Positions 1-5,967 of a stretch of DNA of 8,708 bases are shown piece after piece. Numbering within the stretch: position 1 is the stretch's first letter; every line of letters begins with the position of its first letter. The position numbers and the translations under genes were made by a program. Source of the stretch: Verrucomicrobiales bacterium (GTDB lineage Bacteria; Verrucomicrobiota; Verrucomicrobiia; Limisphaerales; SXQI01); assembly GCA_005793025.1 (NCBI GenBank), contig SXQI01000111.1, positions 1-8,708 of the forward strand, read 5' to 3'. The notes beneath the pieces were generated by a model. That model was given only the letters and a program-made list of their open reading frames with translations. It was not told the origin of the DNA and made no database searches.

Positions 1-354
1 GGCTGCTACCTTACCGATGAGCCTAACAACCCACGCAAATGGGCATTCCCTACCAACACCATTATCGGTGCGGGTGGGTTTTTAATAGTCTGGGCGGATG
101 AGGATGGATTGGCTACTCCCGGATTGCATGCCTCGTTCAAACTGGAGAAAACGGGGGAACAAGTCCTGTTGATCGACACGGACGCCAACCAAAACGCCGT
201 GCTCGATAGGGTTATTTTCCCGACTCAAAAAGCGGATCGTTCCTTCGGTCGATCCCCGCTCGATGCCGATCGCTTGATTCTGATGCAACCCACACCGGGT
301 CAGCCTAACACTTCGATCTCGCCTGATTTGACACCGTTGTCTTTTGAACATTAA
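1..354 (+). CDS. C-terminal end of a lamin-tail-domain (LTD) protein, 5' truncated
   Basis: The frame is open from base 1 and ends at TAA 352-354, so about 117 residues are visible and the start lies outside the window. The visible part is the second half of an LTD beta-sandwich. It has a 'DEPNNPRKWAFP' strand, then 'IGAGGFLIVWADEDG', then 'GLHASFKLEKTGEQVLLID', a DRVIFPTQ strand and a 'SFGRSP' turn. This order is characteristic of bacterial LTDs, which in Verrucomicrobia and Planctomycetes often sit at the end of large secreted or surface proteins, frequently with CotH-kinase-like domains. The role is probably extracellular binding or adhesion. No sorting signal (PEP-CTERM or LPXTG) follows; the protein ends about 14 residues after the LTD. 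Only 11 bp separate it from uvrB. The fold is well supported, but the whole protein's function cannot be judged from this fragment. Confidence 0.8.
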   Translation, partial: GCYLTDEPNNPRKWAFPTNTIIGAGGFLIVWADEDGLATPGLHASFKLEKTGEQVLLIDTDANQNAVLDRVIFPTQKADRSFGRSPLDADRLILMQPTPGQPNTSISPDLTPLSFEH

Positions 355-365
355 CGTCCGATGGA

Positions 366-2423
366 ATGTTCGAATTGGTGGCGAATTACGAGCCAGCGGG
401 TGACCAACCTGCGGCGATCGCAAAACTAACCGCTGGGGTGCTCAGCGGAGCACGCCACCAGACTCTGCTCGGTGTCACGGGCTCAGGCAAAACGTTCACC
501 ATGGCGAACGTTATCAGGAATACAGGGCGTCCCACATTGGTAATGTCCCACAACAAAACGCTCGCGGCGCAGTTGTATTCCGAGTTCAAAAGTTTTTTCC
601 CAAACAACGCGGTCGAGTATTTTGTCAGCTACTTCGACTATTACCAACCCGAGGCATACATTCCGAGGACCGACACGTTCATCGAAAAAGACTCGAGCAT
701 TAACGAAGAGATCGAGCGGCTTCGGCTTTCGACGATGAGTTCCTTGTTTTCCCGACGAGATGTCATCGTTGTGGCGAGCGTCTCTTGTATCTATGGCATC
801 GGCAGCAAGGAAGACTACGCAGCGATCATCCTTCCGTTGAAATTGGGTCAGGAGATTTCGAGGGATCAATTCCTAAGCCGCTTGGTGGATCTCCAGTATT
901 CGAGAAACGACATCGCATTCGAACGTTCTCAGTTTCGAGTTCGGGGAGATACAGTGGAGGTGCGACCTTCAGCGAGAGAGGACGGGGTCCGCTTGGAATT
1001 CTTTGGCGATGTGATCGAACGGATCACCAATTTTGATCCATTGACGGGTGAGGTCTTGGAAAGCCTAGAGTCCACCACGATTTTTCCAGCGAAACAATTC
1101 TCTACCACCCAAGACAAAATGAAACGGGCGACTCTCACCATTCGCGAGGAGTTGAGCGACCGGATCGGTTGGTTCGAGACTCAGGGTAAATTATTGGAAG
1201 CTCAGCGGATGAAAATGCGCACGGAGTATGATCTCGAGATGATGATCGAGATGGGGTTTTGCTCCGGCATCGAGAATTATTCGAGGCACATCTCGGGCCG
1301 GCCTCCGGGTTCTAGACCCAATACGTTGTTCGACTTTTTCCCGACGGATTATCTCTTGATCCTTGATGAATCCCACGCGACGGTGCCTCAAATCGGCGGG
1401 ATGTATGCAGGGGATCGGGCACGAAAATCGGTGCTAGTAGAACATGGCTTTCGCTTGCCGAGCGCACTGGATAATCGCCCACTGAACTTTACCGAATTCC
1501 AAGCCATGCAAGGGCAGACGGTCTATGCAAGTGCCACCCCTAGCCCTCAGGAATTAGCATGGTCTGGTCCCAACATCGCCGAACAAATCGTGCGTCCTAC
1601 AGGACTAGTGGATCCCGAGGTGATCATTCGCCCGTTGAAGGGGCAGATCGACGATTTAATCAACGAAGCTCGCATTCGAGTGGATTTGAAGGAACGGGTT
1701 TTGGTGACGACATTGACCAAACGAACTTCCGAAGAGTTGACCGATTATTTGCGAGAGATCGGCATCAACGTGCGTTACTTGCACAGTGAGATCGACGCCA
1801 TCGAACGGGTTGAAATTCTGCGTGGGCTACGTCGAGGCGACTTCGATGTGTTGGTGGGGATTAACTTGCTCCGCGAAGGGCTTGATCTCCCCGAAGTGTC
1901 ACTCGTCGCCATTTTGGATGCTGACAAGGAGGGATACCTTCGCTCAGCCACCAGCTTGATTCAGACTGCAGGACGCGGTGCCCGCCATATCAATGGTCGG
2001 GTCATTCTTTACGCCGATGTGATGACTCAGAGCATCCAAAAATTTCTCGCGACCTCCGACTACCGTAGAAAAAAACAACTCGCCTACAACCTCGAACACG
2101 GGATCACGCCGCGTGGCGTTACCCGCGCCTTGGAGGGAAGCCTTTCGGAGAACCAGAACCATCAGGAAGCCTCTGTAATTAATGATGCAGGTGGAGATTT
2201 TGACGTGACGGAAACCATTCGCGAACTCGAAGGGGAGATGGTGACAGCGGCGAATAATTTGGAGTTCGAAAAAGCGGCATTGGTGCGAGATCAAATCCGT
2301 GAGTTAAAGCGGATGACGGCTGATCCATCGGGGAATCTACCCAACACCAAGAGTTCCATTTCCTACCGAGGCAAACCCAAAAAACGTGGCCTCAACTCAG
2401 CAAAAAGCGGTAAATCATTTTAA
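366..2423 (+). CDS. uvrB: UvrABC excinuclease subunit B (UvrB), complete
   Basis: UvrB is the cytoplasmic helicase-like subunit of nucleotide excision repair. UvrA delivers it to lesions; it verifies damage and then recruits UvrC. The 685-residue length is normal. Walker A is GVTGSGKT at 36-43. The tyrosine-rich beta-hairpin that clamps DNA starts at Y89 (YFDYYQPEAYIPR). The Walker B variant DESH is at 334-337, the YASATP motif at 387-392, and motif VI QTAGRGAR at 533-540 with both arginines present. A C-terminal UVR domain for UvrC contact spans about 618-651. The start at 366 gives the canonical N-terminus 'MFELVANYEPAGDQPAAI'. An earlier ATG at 361 is out of frame. No strong Shine-Dalgarno is present. 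A perfect TTGACA at 328-333 lies inside the upstream gene, but no good -10 follows, so co-transcription with the LTD gene is possible. Motif VI reads TAGRGARH where E. coli has TIGRAARN, a mild variation. Confidence 0.98.
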   Translation: MFELVANYEPAGDQPAAIAKLTAGVLSGARHQTLLGVTGSGKTFTMANVIRNTGRPTLVMSHNKTLAAQLYSEFKSFFPNNAVEYFVSYFDYYQPEAYIPRTDTFIEKDSSINEEIERLRLSTMSSLFSRRDVIVVASVSCIYGIGSKEDYAAIILPLKLGQEISRDQFLSRLVDLQYSRNDIAFERSQFRVRGDTVEVRPSAREDGVRLEFFGDVIERITNFDPLTGEVLESLESTTIFPAKQFSTTQDKMKRATLTIREELSDRIGWFETQGKLLEAQRMKMRTEYDLEMMIEMGFCSGIENYSRHISGRPPGSRPNTLFDFFPTDYLLILDESHATVPQIGGMYAGDRARKSVLVEHGFRLPSALDNRPLNFTEFQAMQGQTVYASATPSPQELAWSGPNIAEQIVRPTGLVDPEVIIRPLKGQIDDLINEARIRVDLKERVLVTTLTKRTSEELTDYLREIGINVRYLHSEIDAIERVEILRGLRRGDFDVLVGINLLREGLDLPEVSLVAILDADKEGYLRSATSLIQTAGRGARHINGRVILYADVMTQSIQKFLATSDYRRKKQLAYNLEHGITPRGVTRALEGSLSENQNHQEASVINDAGGDFDVTETIRELEGEMVTAANNLEFEKAALVRDQIRELKRMTADPSGNLPNTKSSISYRGKPKKRGLNSAKSGKSF

Positions 2424-2580
2424 ACAAAACATTCGCCTTACACGCCAGCGTCACTAGACAATCCGCAGCAAATTGGTTCGATCCATTCGGTTATTCTTTT
2501 CTTTAAACTTTTCCAAGTCCTCAGAGATGGTTTTATTCGGGTTTATTGTTGATCAAATACGACGTGATTGGGATGTGCTG

Positions 2581-2597
2581 GCACCCCTGCCGGGTGC
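2581..2597. repeat. Small hairpin, 6-bp stem
   Basis: GCACCC (2581-2586) pairs with GGGTGC (2592-2597) around loop CTGCC. No T-run follows on either side, so it is not a convincing terminator. It sits just outside the long inverted repeat. Confidence 0.7.
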
Positions 2598-2617
2598 TGG
2601 GAATTGGGGCGCAAGAT

Positions 2618-2651
2618 CCGGTGGTATCGCTCCGCTCAACCACCGGCTACA
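2618..2651 (+). repeat. Left arm of perfect 34-bp inverted repeat
   Basis: The 34 bases are the exact reverse complement of 2790-2823. The arm is itself partly palindromic: an 8-bp stem CCGGTGGT (2618-2625) pairs with ACCACCGG (2639-2646) around a 13-base loop. It can therefore form either a local hairpin or a long stem with the other arm across a 138-base interior. Pairing stops outward at 2617/2824 (T opposite T). Confidence 0.95.
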
Positions 2652-2659
2652 AGCTCAGA

Positions 2660-2715
2660 TGCCTCCGGCATCACACCAAATGGTGGAAACAAGATTGGGT
2701 GCCTCCGACATCGCA
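2660..2715 (+). repeat. Pair of 16-base imperfect direct repeats
   Basis: TGCCTCCGGCATCACA at 2660-2675 recurs as TGCCTCCGACATCGCA at 2700-2715, with 14 of 16 identical and start points exactly 40 bases apart. The first copy begins with the mini-palindrome TGCC-TCC-GGCA; the change in the second copy breaks that stem. Confidence 0.65.
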
Positions 2716-2767
2716 TTCCTATTGCACCGGCGTTTTCGCTCATCTTTCCGTTGGCCGCCGGCTCGCT

Positions 2768-2784
2768 CCACCCCAGAGGGGTGG
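2768..2784. repeat. Small hairpin, 7-bp stem
   Basis: CCACCCC (2768-2774) pairs perfectly with GGGGTGG (2778-2784) around a three-base loop AGA. It lies inside the long inverted repeat, just before the right arm. There is no T-run. Confidence 0.8.
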
Positions 2785-2789
2785 TGGCC

Positions 2790-2823
2790 TGTAGCCGGTG
2801 GTTGAGCGGAGCGATACCACCGG
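2790..2823 (-). repeat. Right arm of perfect 34-bp inverted repeat
   Basis: This is the exact reverse complement of 2618-2651. It has the same internal 8-bp stem, CCGGTGGT at 2795-2802 with ACCACCGG at 2816-2823. Identity over all 34 bases in non-coding DNA suggests either recent origin or maintained base-pairing. Confidence 0.95.
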
Positions 2824-2843
2824 TTCAACGACGTGCGTATTCC

Positions 2844-2860
2844 CCACCCTGAATGGGTGG
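2844..2860. repeat. Small hairpin, 6-bp stem
   Basis: CCACCC (2844-2849) pairs with GGGTGG (2855-2860) around loop TGAAT. The stem is nearly the same as that of 2768-2784 with a different loop, so the two may be diverged copies of one hairpin unit. Confidence 0.75.
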
Positions 2861-2907
2861 CGGATTCATCATATTATCGTTCGTGGTTGGCATTTCCCGA
2901 CATGATT

Positions 2908-2968
2908 TGAGGATCTCGAAATGCTGTAAACCTTGAACCAACTTCGTCAGTTGGAACTTAGATCCTCA
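2908..2968. terminator. Possible stem-loop at the yqgE 3' end
   Basis: TGAGGATCT (2908-2916) is the exact reverse complement of AGATCCTCA (2960-2968). Inside it a second hairpin, CCAACT (2938-2943) with AGTTGG (2949-2954), overlaps the yqgE stop codon at 2947-2949. Read on the minus strand this gives two nested stems around the end of yqgE, but no T-run follows, so intrinsic termination is uncertain. It could instead be an mRNA 3'-end stabiliser or chance. Confidence 0.35.
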
Positions 2969-3507
2969 GGACTGTTCGCTAGCAGTTTGGATTTACCTCC
3001 TTGGCTAAGAAGGATTCTTCTCCAAAGGCTTTCGCTTGCATCATCGAATACGAGATCAAGGGTCGCTGGATGGAGCACCCAAGCCCCTCGCTCCATTTCA
3101 GCCTCAAGTTGCCCAGCTCCCCAACCGGAGTATCCTGCAAAAAAACGGAGCCGTTGTGTTTTGGAAAATGTTCCTCCCAACTCGAGCACGTCCTCAATCG
3201 CATGACCCAATCGAAGATTGGGCAGCACGTTGGCCTGAAGCAAAAAAGTGTCCGAGTGCAAATAGCTCAGTGCGGAACCCTGCACAGGCCCACCGAAGAA
3301 TAGGGGTTCTTTCTTGAGGACAATTGGAAGTTCGCCTTCGAAAACCTCGGCCATTGTAGATTTGCTCCTTTGATTGAGAACTAACCCAAACGCTCCTTCC
3401 ACGTCGTGGTGGCAGATCAACACCACCGCTCGGTGGAACCCTGAGCCCTGTAATTGTCCCCCATCGAGGAGCAGTTTCCCACGCAGCGATTGAAATTCGT
3501 TCGGCAT
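2947..3507 (-). CDS. yqgE: YqgE/AlgH family protein (UPF0301)
   Basis: A 186-residue soluble protein of the YqgE/AlgH (DUF179) family, the usual length. Recognisable segments are the N-terminal 'LRGKLLLDGGQL' (8-19), the core 'HRAVVLICHHDVEGAFGLVLN' region (25-45), FFGGPV (70-75) and the signature 'GYSGWGAGQLEAE' (125-137) followed by W143. The biochemical role of the family is not established. In Pseudomonas, AlgH was linked to alginate regulation, and in many bacteria the gene is near the RNase H-fold protein YqgF, which is not seen here. The ATG at 3505-3507 gives a family-like N-terminus, and no clear Shine-Dalgarno precedes it. The gene runs opposite to the small lipoprotein gene, with 96 bp between the two starts. 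It looks monocistronic. Confidence 0.93.
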   Translation of the reverse strand: MPNEFQSLRGKLLLDGGQLQGSGFHRAVVLICHHDVEGAFGLVLNQRSKSTMAEVFEGELPIVLKKEPLFFGGPVQGSALSYLHSDTFLLQANVLPNLRLGHAIEDVLELGGTFSKTQRLRFFAGYSGWGAGQLEAEMERGAWVLHPATLDLVFDDASESLWRRILLSQGGKSKLLANSPEDLSSN

Positions 3508-3568
3508 TGGTATCGGAAGGGTTGAACGACCTCGAACCCCTCACAGTGCAGAGCAATCTGCTCCATGC

Positions 3569-3596
3569 TTGCACTGGTGGCAATCCTGTTTAGATT
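3569..3596 (+). promoter_or_regulatory. Weak candidate promoter for the small lipoprotein gene
   Basis: TTGCAC (3569-3574), a 16-base spacer, then TAGATT (3591-3596). The match is only 3 of 6 for the -35 box and 4 of 6 for the -10 box. If real, transcription would start within a few bases of the ATG at 3604, giving a nearly leaderless mRNA. That would agree with the lack of a Shine-Dalgarno before the ATG. Confidence 0.25.
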
Positions 3597-3603
3597 CCAC
3601 CCG

Positions 3604-3714
3604 ATGAAGAAAATCTTACTCGTGGTATTCGTGGGCTCCTTGTTGTTCACAGCAGGATGCTCACACTCCGGCAGTCGGGAGTTCATCCCCGGGCAAGGTT
3701 GGAGACAGAACTGA
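3604..3714 (+). CDS. Very small predicted lipoprotein, 36 residues
   Basis: An ATG at 3604 opens a 36-codon frame ending in TGA 3712-3714. The N-terminus is a textbook lipoprotein signal: MKK, then the hydrophobic stretch ILLVVFVGSLLF, then TAGC with Cys at residue 19. Cleavage would leave a mature lipopeptide of only about 18 residues, containing Ser/His/Gly and ending 'FIPGQGWRQN'. It resembles entericidin-like small lipoproteins in size and layout but shows no sequence match that I recognise. The lipobox has Thr rather than Leu at -3, which is tolerated but not ideal. No Shine-Dalgarno is seen. The gene lies between divergent yqgE and convergent tkt, and a hairpin begins 10 bases after its stop. 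The function is unknown. Confidence 0.6.
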   Translation: MKKILLVVFVGSLLFTAGCSHSGSREFIPGQGWRQN

Positions 3715-3723
3715 AAGGCTCGT

Positions 3724-3740
3724 CCGAGTCAAGAACTCGG
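3724..3740. terminator. Hairpin between convergent genes
   Basis: CCGAGT (3724-3729) pairs with ACTCGG (3735-3740) around loop CAAGA. It lies 10 bases after the small lipoprotein stop and directly abuts the transketolase stop codon (3741-3743), so it could end both converging transcripts. The following bases are only moderately T-rich (CTATTTC on +, ACGAGCCTTTC on -), which makes it a weak intrinsic terminator. Confidence 0.45.
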
Positions 3741-5813
3741 CTATTTCAACAACCCGAGCGCGGCTTCCACCATTTTGTCTGCGGTCAGGCCGTGTTTTTG
3801 GTAGAGCTCGTCGGCCATGTAGGCGGACTGACCGAATTCGCCGTTGATTCCCAAGGAAACGACACGGTGCGCCACTCCCGCTCGGGAAAGTGCGTGTGAG
3901 AGTTGTGCCCCCATGCCACCCACGATTTGGTGATCCTCAATGGTGACCAATCTTCCACCGGCAGCTCGGACCGCCGACCCAATGGTTTCGATATCCACCT
4001 TGTTGACAAAGGGCGCATTGATGACCGTGGCCTGAACGCCTTGCGCCGCCAGTTTTTTGCCGGCTTCGATGGCTTTACTCAGTAAAGGGCCGCAACCAAC
4101 CAGAACCACATCGGCTCCCTGTTGGATAACTTGGGCTTTTCCCCACGGAAATGTAGCCCCTTCGATCCAAGTCAGCGGATAATTCTCTCGACCCACAAAA
4201 AAGATGTAATTCTCTGGCTCATTCCCGGTTCGACGTGCTTCCGCATATTGGTGGAGAGCCTGATACATGAGCGATTCCGCTTCATCCGAGCAGGAAGGTG
4301 AGATCACGGTGGTATGCGGGATCGAACTCAGCGCGGCAAAATAAGTCGTCGCTTGGTGAGAGGCACCGTCGGCAGCGTCTTGAAATCCGACATGCGAAAA
4401 CATCGCAACCACCCCTGATTGAGATAATGCGGCCATCGTGAGGGGTAGATTCCCCTTGGTGACGCCGAATTGGCCGAATGTATCCACGATCGGGATGAAG
4501 CCGACCTTCGCCAAACCCGCGCCTGTGCTAATCATGTTCGATTCAGCAATCCCCACCTCGATGAATCGGTCTGGGAAAGTTTTTTGGAAGGGACTGATGC
4601 CAGTCGATCCCTGCACATCGGAAGAAACCGAAAACACAGGCAAGCCATCGGTCGCCGCACGAATGGCCCCCTTGGCAAGACCTGCTTGAACCTTGTCCTT
4701 TTTGACAGCAGGCACAGACGCCACCCCGGCTGCTGCCAGAGCTTTCGCCTTTTTAGCCGCCTCCGATTCCTCCCAACCTTGGCGCAAACTCTTCGCCCAA
4801 GTTTTAAATAACTCTGGGGTATTGCCGTCGAAGATTTCGTCTACGAACTCAACGATTTTCTCCCCATTCGCCAGAGGGAACCCATGACCTCCCGCAGAGT
4901 TTTCCATCGTGGATTTCACCCCAAAACCTTTAACGGTTTTTAAGATGAGGCAGACGGGTTGATTGGCGTTGGCACTGGCTTCAGCGATTCCTTTTTCAAT
5001 AGCGAGATAAACCGCCTGAAGATCATTGCCATGAGGAACACGAATCACCTTCCAACCTAACGCATCCATCGCAGCGAAAGTAGGTTGCATGCTGAAGGAG
5101 TCCTTCGTGATCCGACCCGAAAGTTTGGTGTCGTTATCCGAAATGATCATGACAAACGGATTCACCCGGCCTTTGGCCGCTAAACCCGGGATGGCAGCGA
5201 ACGATTCTTTAGCTTCGCCTTCCATCGATGCGCCATCCGAAACAATACAGATCGTGGTGCGGGAATTCTTCGCCACCTTATCTGCGACTGCTAACCCTTG
5301 AGCTTGAGGAAGCGACGAGCCCAACGGCCCATTGCTCAGCAACACCCCTTCAGGATTCAAATGCGATTCTCCGTGGCCTGTCAATTTGCTGGAAATACTC
5401 CGAAAACCCTTGAGATCCTCAACAGATAACCCCGCAAAACCATAATTCGCTTGGAGAGCATAAACCCCATTCTCGGCGTGCCCCGCATCGTTGACAAAAT
5501 TGAACGCTTCGAACCATGGTCGATCTGCCACTGAAAACATAATCGCATGGACTGCGGCCAACATTTCAGCAAACGCCGCAGGTCCACCCCAATGGCAAGC
5601 GGCACCCCCGTTCACCGCGTGGACATCCATCAAAGCAACCAATCCGCGCGTTGCCTTGGGACAGGCCAACACAACCTCTTGACCCGCAGCATTCTGCACC
5701 TTCATCGCGAACTGTGGCGGCCGGTTGGGGGTCATCCCTAGCTTGCTCTTAAGCCCAAAAGGCGCGAGTGGAGGGGCGGTAACTTGCTGAGCAACGGAGG
5801 TATCTGCGGCCAT
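3741..5813 (-). CDS. tkt: Transketolase
   Basis: A thiamine-diphosphate enzyme that moves two-carbon ketol units between sugar phosphates in the non-oxidative pentose phosphate pathway; cytoplasmic. The 690 residues match full-length bacterial transketolase. The N-terminal PP domain holds an active-site His region (H74 in 'ACHWGG'), GHAENGVYAL (111-120), NGPLGSSLPQ (161-170) and the TPP/Mg motif from SDG (192-194) to DND (226-228). The usual GDG is here SDG. The pyrimidine domain (about 380-550) has 'GSTGISPFQKTFPDRF', catalytic E424 in GIAESNM and 'DGASHQ' (482-487). The C-terminal domain (about 560-690) includes 'EDHQIVGGMGAQL', wording closer to split or DXS-like transketolases. No DXS-specific reading is favoured. 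The ATG at 5811-5813 follows a weak AAGAA. A candidate promoter lies 38 bp upstream. The gene stands alone, convergent with the small lipoprotein gene. Confidence 0.93.
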   Translation of the reverse strand: MAADTSVAQQVTAPPLAPFGLKSKLGMTPNRPPQFAMKVQNAAGQEVVLACPKATRGLVALMDVHAVNGGAACHWGGPAAFAEMLAAVHAIMFSVADRPWFEAFNFVNDAGHAENGVYALQANYGFAGLSVEDLKGFRSISSKLTGHGESHLNPEGVLLSNGPLGSSLPQAQGLAVADKVAKNSRTTICIVSDGASMEGEAKESFAAIPGLAAKGRVNPFVMIISDNDTKLSGRITKDSFSMQPTFAAMDALGWKVIRVPHGNDLQAVYLAIEKGIAEASANANQPVCLILKTVKGFGVKSTMENSAGGHGFPLANGEKIVEFVDEIFDGNTPELFKTWAKSLRQGWEESEAAKKAKALAAAGVASVPAVKKDKVQAGLAKGAIRAATDGLPVFSVSSDVQGSTGISPFQKTFPDRFIEVGIAESNMISTGAGLAKVGFIPIVDTFGQFGVTKGNLPLTMAALSQSGVVAMFSHVGFQDAADGASHQATTYFAALSSIPHTTVISPSCSDEAESLMYQALHQYAEARRTGNEPENYIFFVGRENYPLTWIEGATFPWGKAQVIQQGADVVLVGCGPLLSKAIEAGKKLAAQGVQATVINAPFVNKVDIETIGSAVRAAGGRLVTIEDHQIVGGMGAQLSHALSRAGVAHRVVSLGINGEFGQSAYMADELYQKHGLTADKMVEAALGLLK

Positions 5814-5849
5814 ATTCTTAGTGATTCAGACGGTTCAATAACAAGCGGC

Positions 5850-5861
5850 GGACTATAGTCC
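5850..5861. promoter_or_regulatory. Perfect 12-bp palindrome, possible operator
   Basis: GGACTATAGTCC is exactly self-complementary. It covers the candidate -10 box of the transketolase promoter, so a bound dimeric regulator could occlude it. Symmetry does not extend outward (C5849 opposite A5862). It may be chance. Confidence 0.35.
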
Positions 5862-5880
5862 ACCACCTCGAAAATGAAAG
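5852..5880 (-). promoter_or_regulatory. Candidate transketolase promoter
   Basis: On the minus strand, CTTTCA (5880-5875, 3 of 6 to consensus), a 17-base spacer, then TATAGT (5857-5852, 5 of 6). The -10 box is 38 bases from the tkt start codon, a plausible leader length. Confidence 0.4.
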
Positions 5881-5883
5881 GCG

Positions 5884-5942
5884 AAAAAAACCTTCAAAAA
5901 ATCGAAAAAACATTTGACAAAATCGGGGGGGGGGTAACACTC
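5884..5942 (+). promoter_or_regulatory. Candidate promoter with A-tracts and a G10 spacer, for the GTPase/GAP1 unit
   Basis: Three A-tracts of 7, 6 and 6 bases (5884-5890, 5896-5901, 5905-5910) sit immediately upstream of a perfect TTGACA (5914-5919). Their centres are 11.5 and 9 bases apart, close to the helical repeat, as in UP elements or bent DNA. A run of ten G (5925-5934) fills most of the spacer. The best -10 is the poor TAACAC (5935-5940) at a short 15-base spacing. Adding two G would give the ideal 17. The -35 and A-tracts are strong; the -10 is weak. Confidence 0.5.
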
Positions 5943-5949
5943 ACTGCAT

Positions 5950-5967
5950 AAAGGTTTGTGAAAGGTT
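5950..5967 (+). promoter_or_regulatory. Tandem AAAGGTT before the GTPase start codon
   Basis: AAAGGTT occurs at 5950-5956 and again at 5961-5967, directly abutting the ATG. Both copies contain an AAGG Shine-Dalgarno-like core, but one is too close to the ATG (2 bases) and the other too far (13 bases) for ideal spacing. Confidence 0.3.

Larger units (their letters stand above)
2571..2865. repeat. REP-like or MITE-like hairpin cluster
   Basis: A block of about 290 bp built from nested and tandem palindromes. In order it has a small hairpin (2581-2597), the left arm of a perfect 34-bp inverted repeat (2618-2651), two near-identical 16-base direct repeats (2660-2675 and 2700-2715, 14 of 16 identical), a 7-bp-stem hairpin (2768-2784), the right arm (2790-2823) and a 6-bp-stem hairpin (2844-2860). 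The text resembles dispersed intergenic repeats I recall from Verrucomicrobia and Planctomycetes genomes. Such palindromic repeats are often REP elements mobilised in trans by RAYT transposases, or MITEs. No transposase and no clear target-site duplication are visible. It could also act as a transcriptional barrier after uvrB. Copy number cannot be judged from one window. Confidence 0.65.
2424..2946. other. Gene-free intergenic region between uvrB and yqgE
   Basis: This region of 523 bp holds no convincing gene. Its first part (2424-2570) is AT-richer and shows no hairpin followed by a T-run, so no clear uvrB terminator is seen. Positions 2571-2865 hold a GC-rich cluster of hairpins and a long inverted repeat, annotated separately. 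Positions 2866-2946 contain half of an inverted repeat that reaches into the yqgE stop codon. Several short open frames cross the hairpin cluster, but they begin outside it, end on repeat sequence, lack a ribosome binding site and read as low-complexity Pro/Gly/Arg text. They are most likely spurious. Confidence 0.75.

Noticed and set aside
361..363. ATG just upstream of the uvrB start
   Set aside because: It is out of frame with UvrB; the ATG at 366 gives the expected N-terminus.
2473..2852. Overlapping open frames of 82-110 codons across the hairpin cluster
   Set aside because: They run through the inverted repeat, change frame freely, have no ribosome binding site and no recognisable domain. 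Frames like this arise wherever such repeats lack stops.
2424..2946. Insertion sequence or transposon remnant with transposase
   Set aside because: No transposase fragment in any frame and no clear target-site duplication beside the arms; only a non-coding repeat is supported.
3194..3583. A 129-codon frame overlapping yqgE on the same strand
   Set aside because: The yqgE frame has the full family signature; this is an out-of-frame shadow.
5925..5934. G10 run as a G-quadruplex
   Set aside because: A single G run lacks the four separated tracts normally needed for an intramolecular quadruplex; the promoter-spacer reading is preferred.
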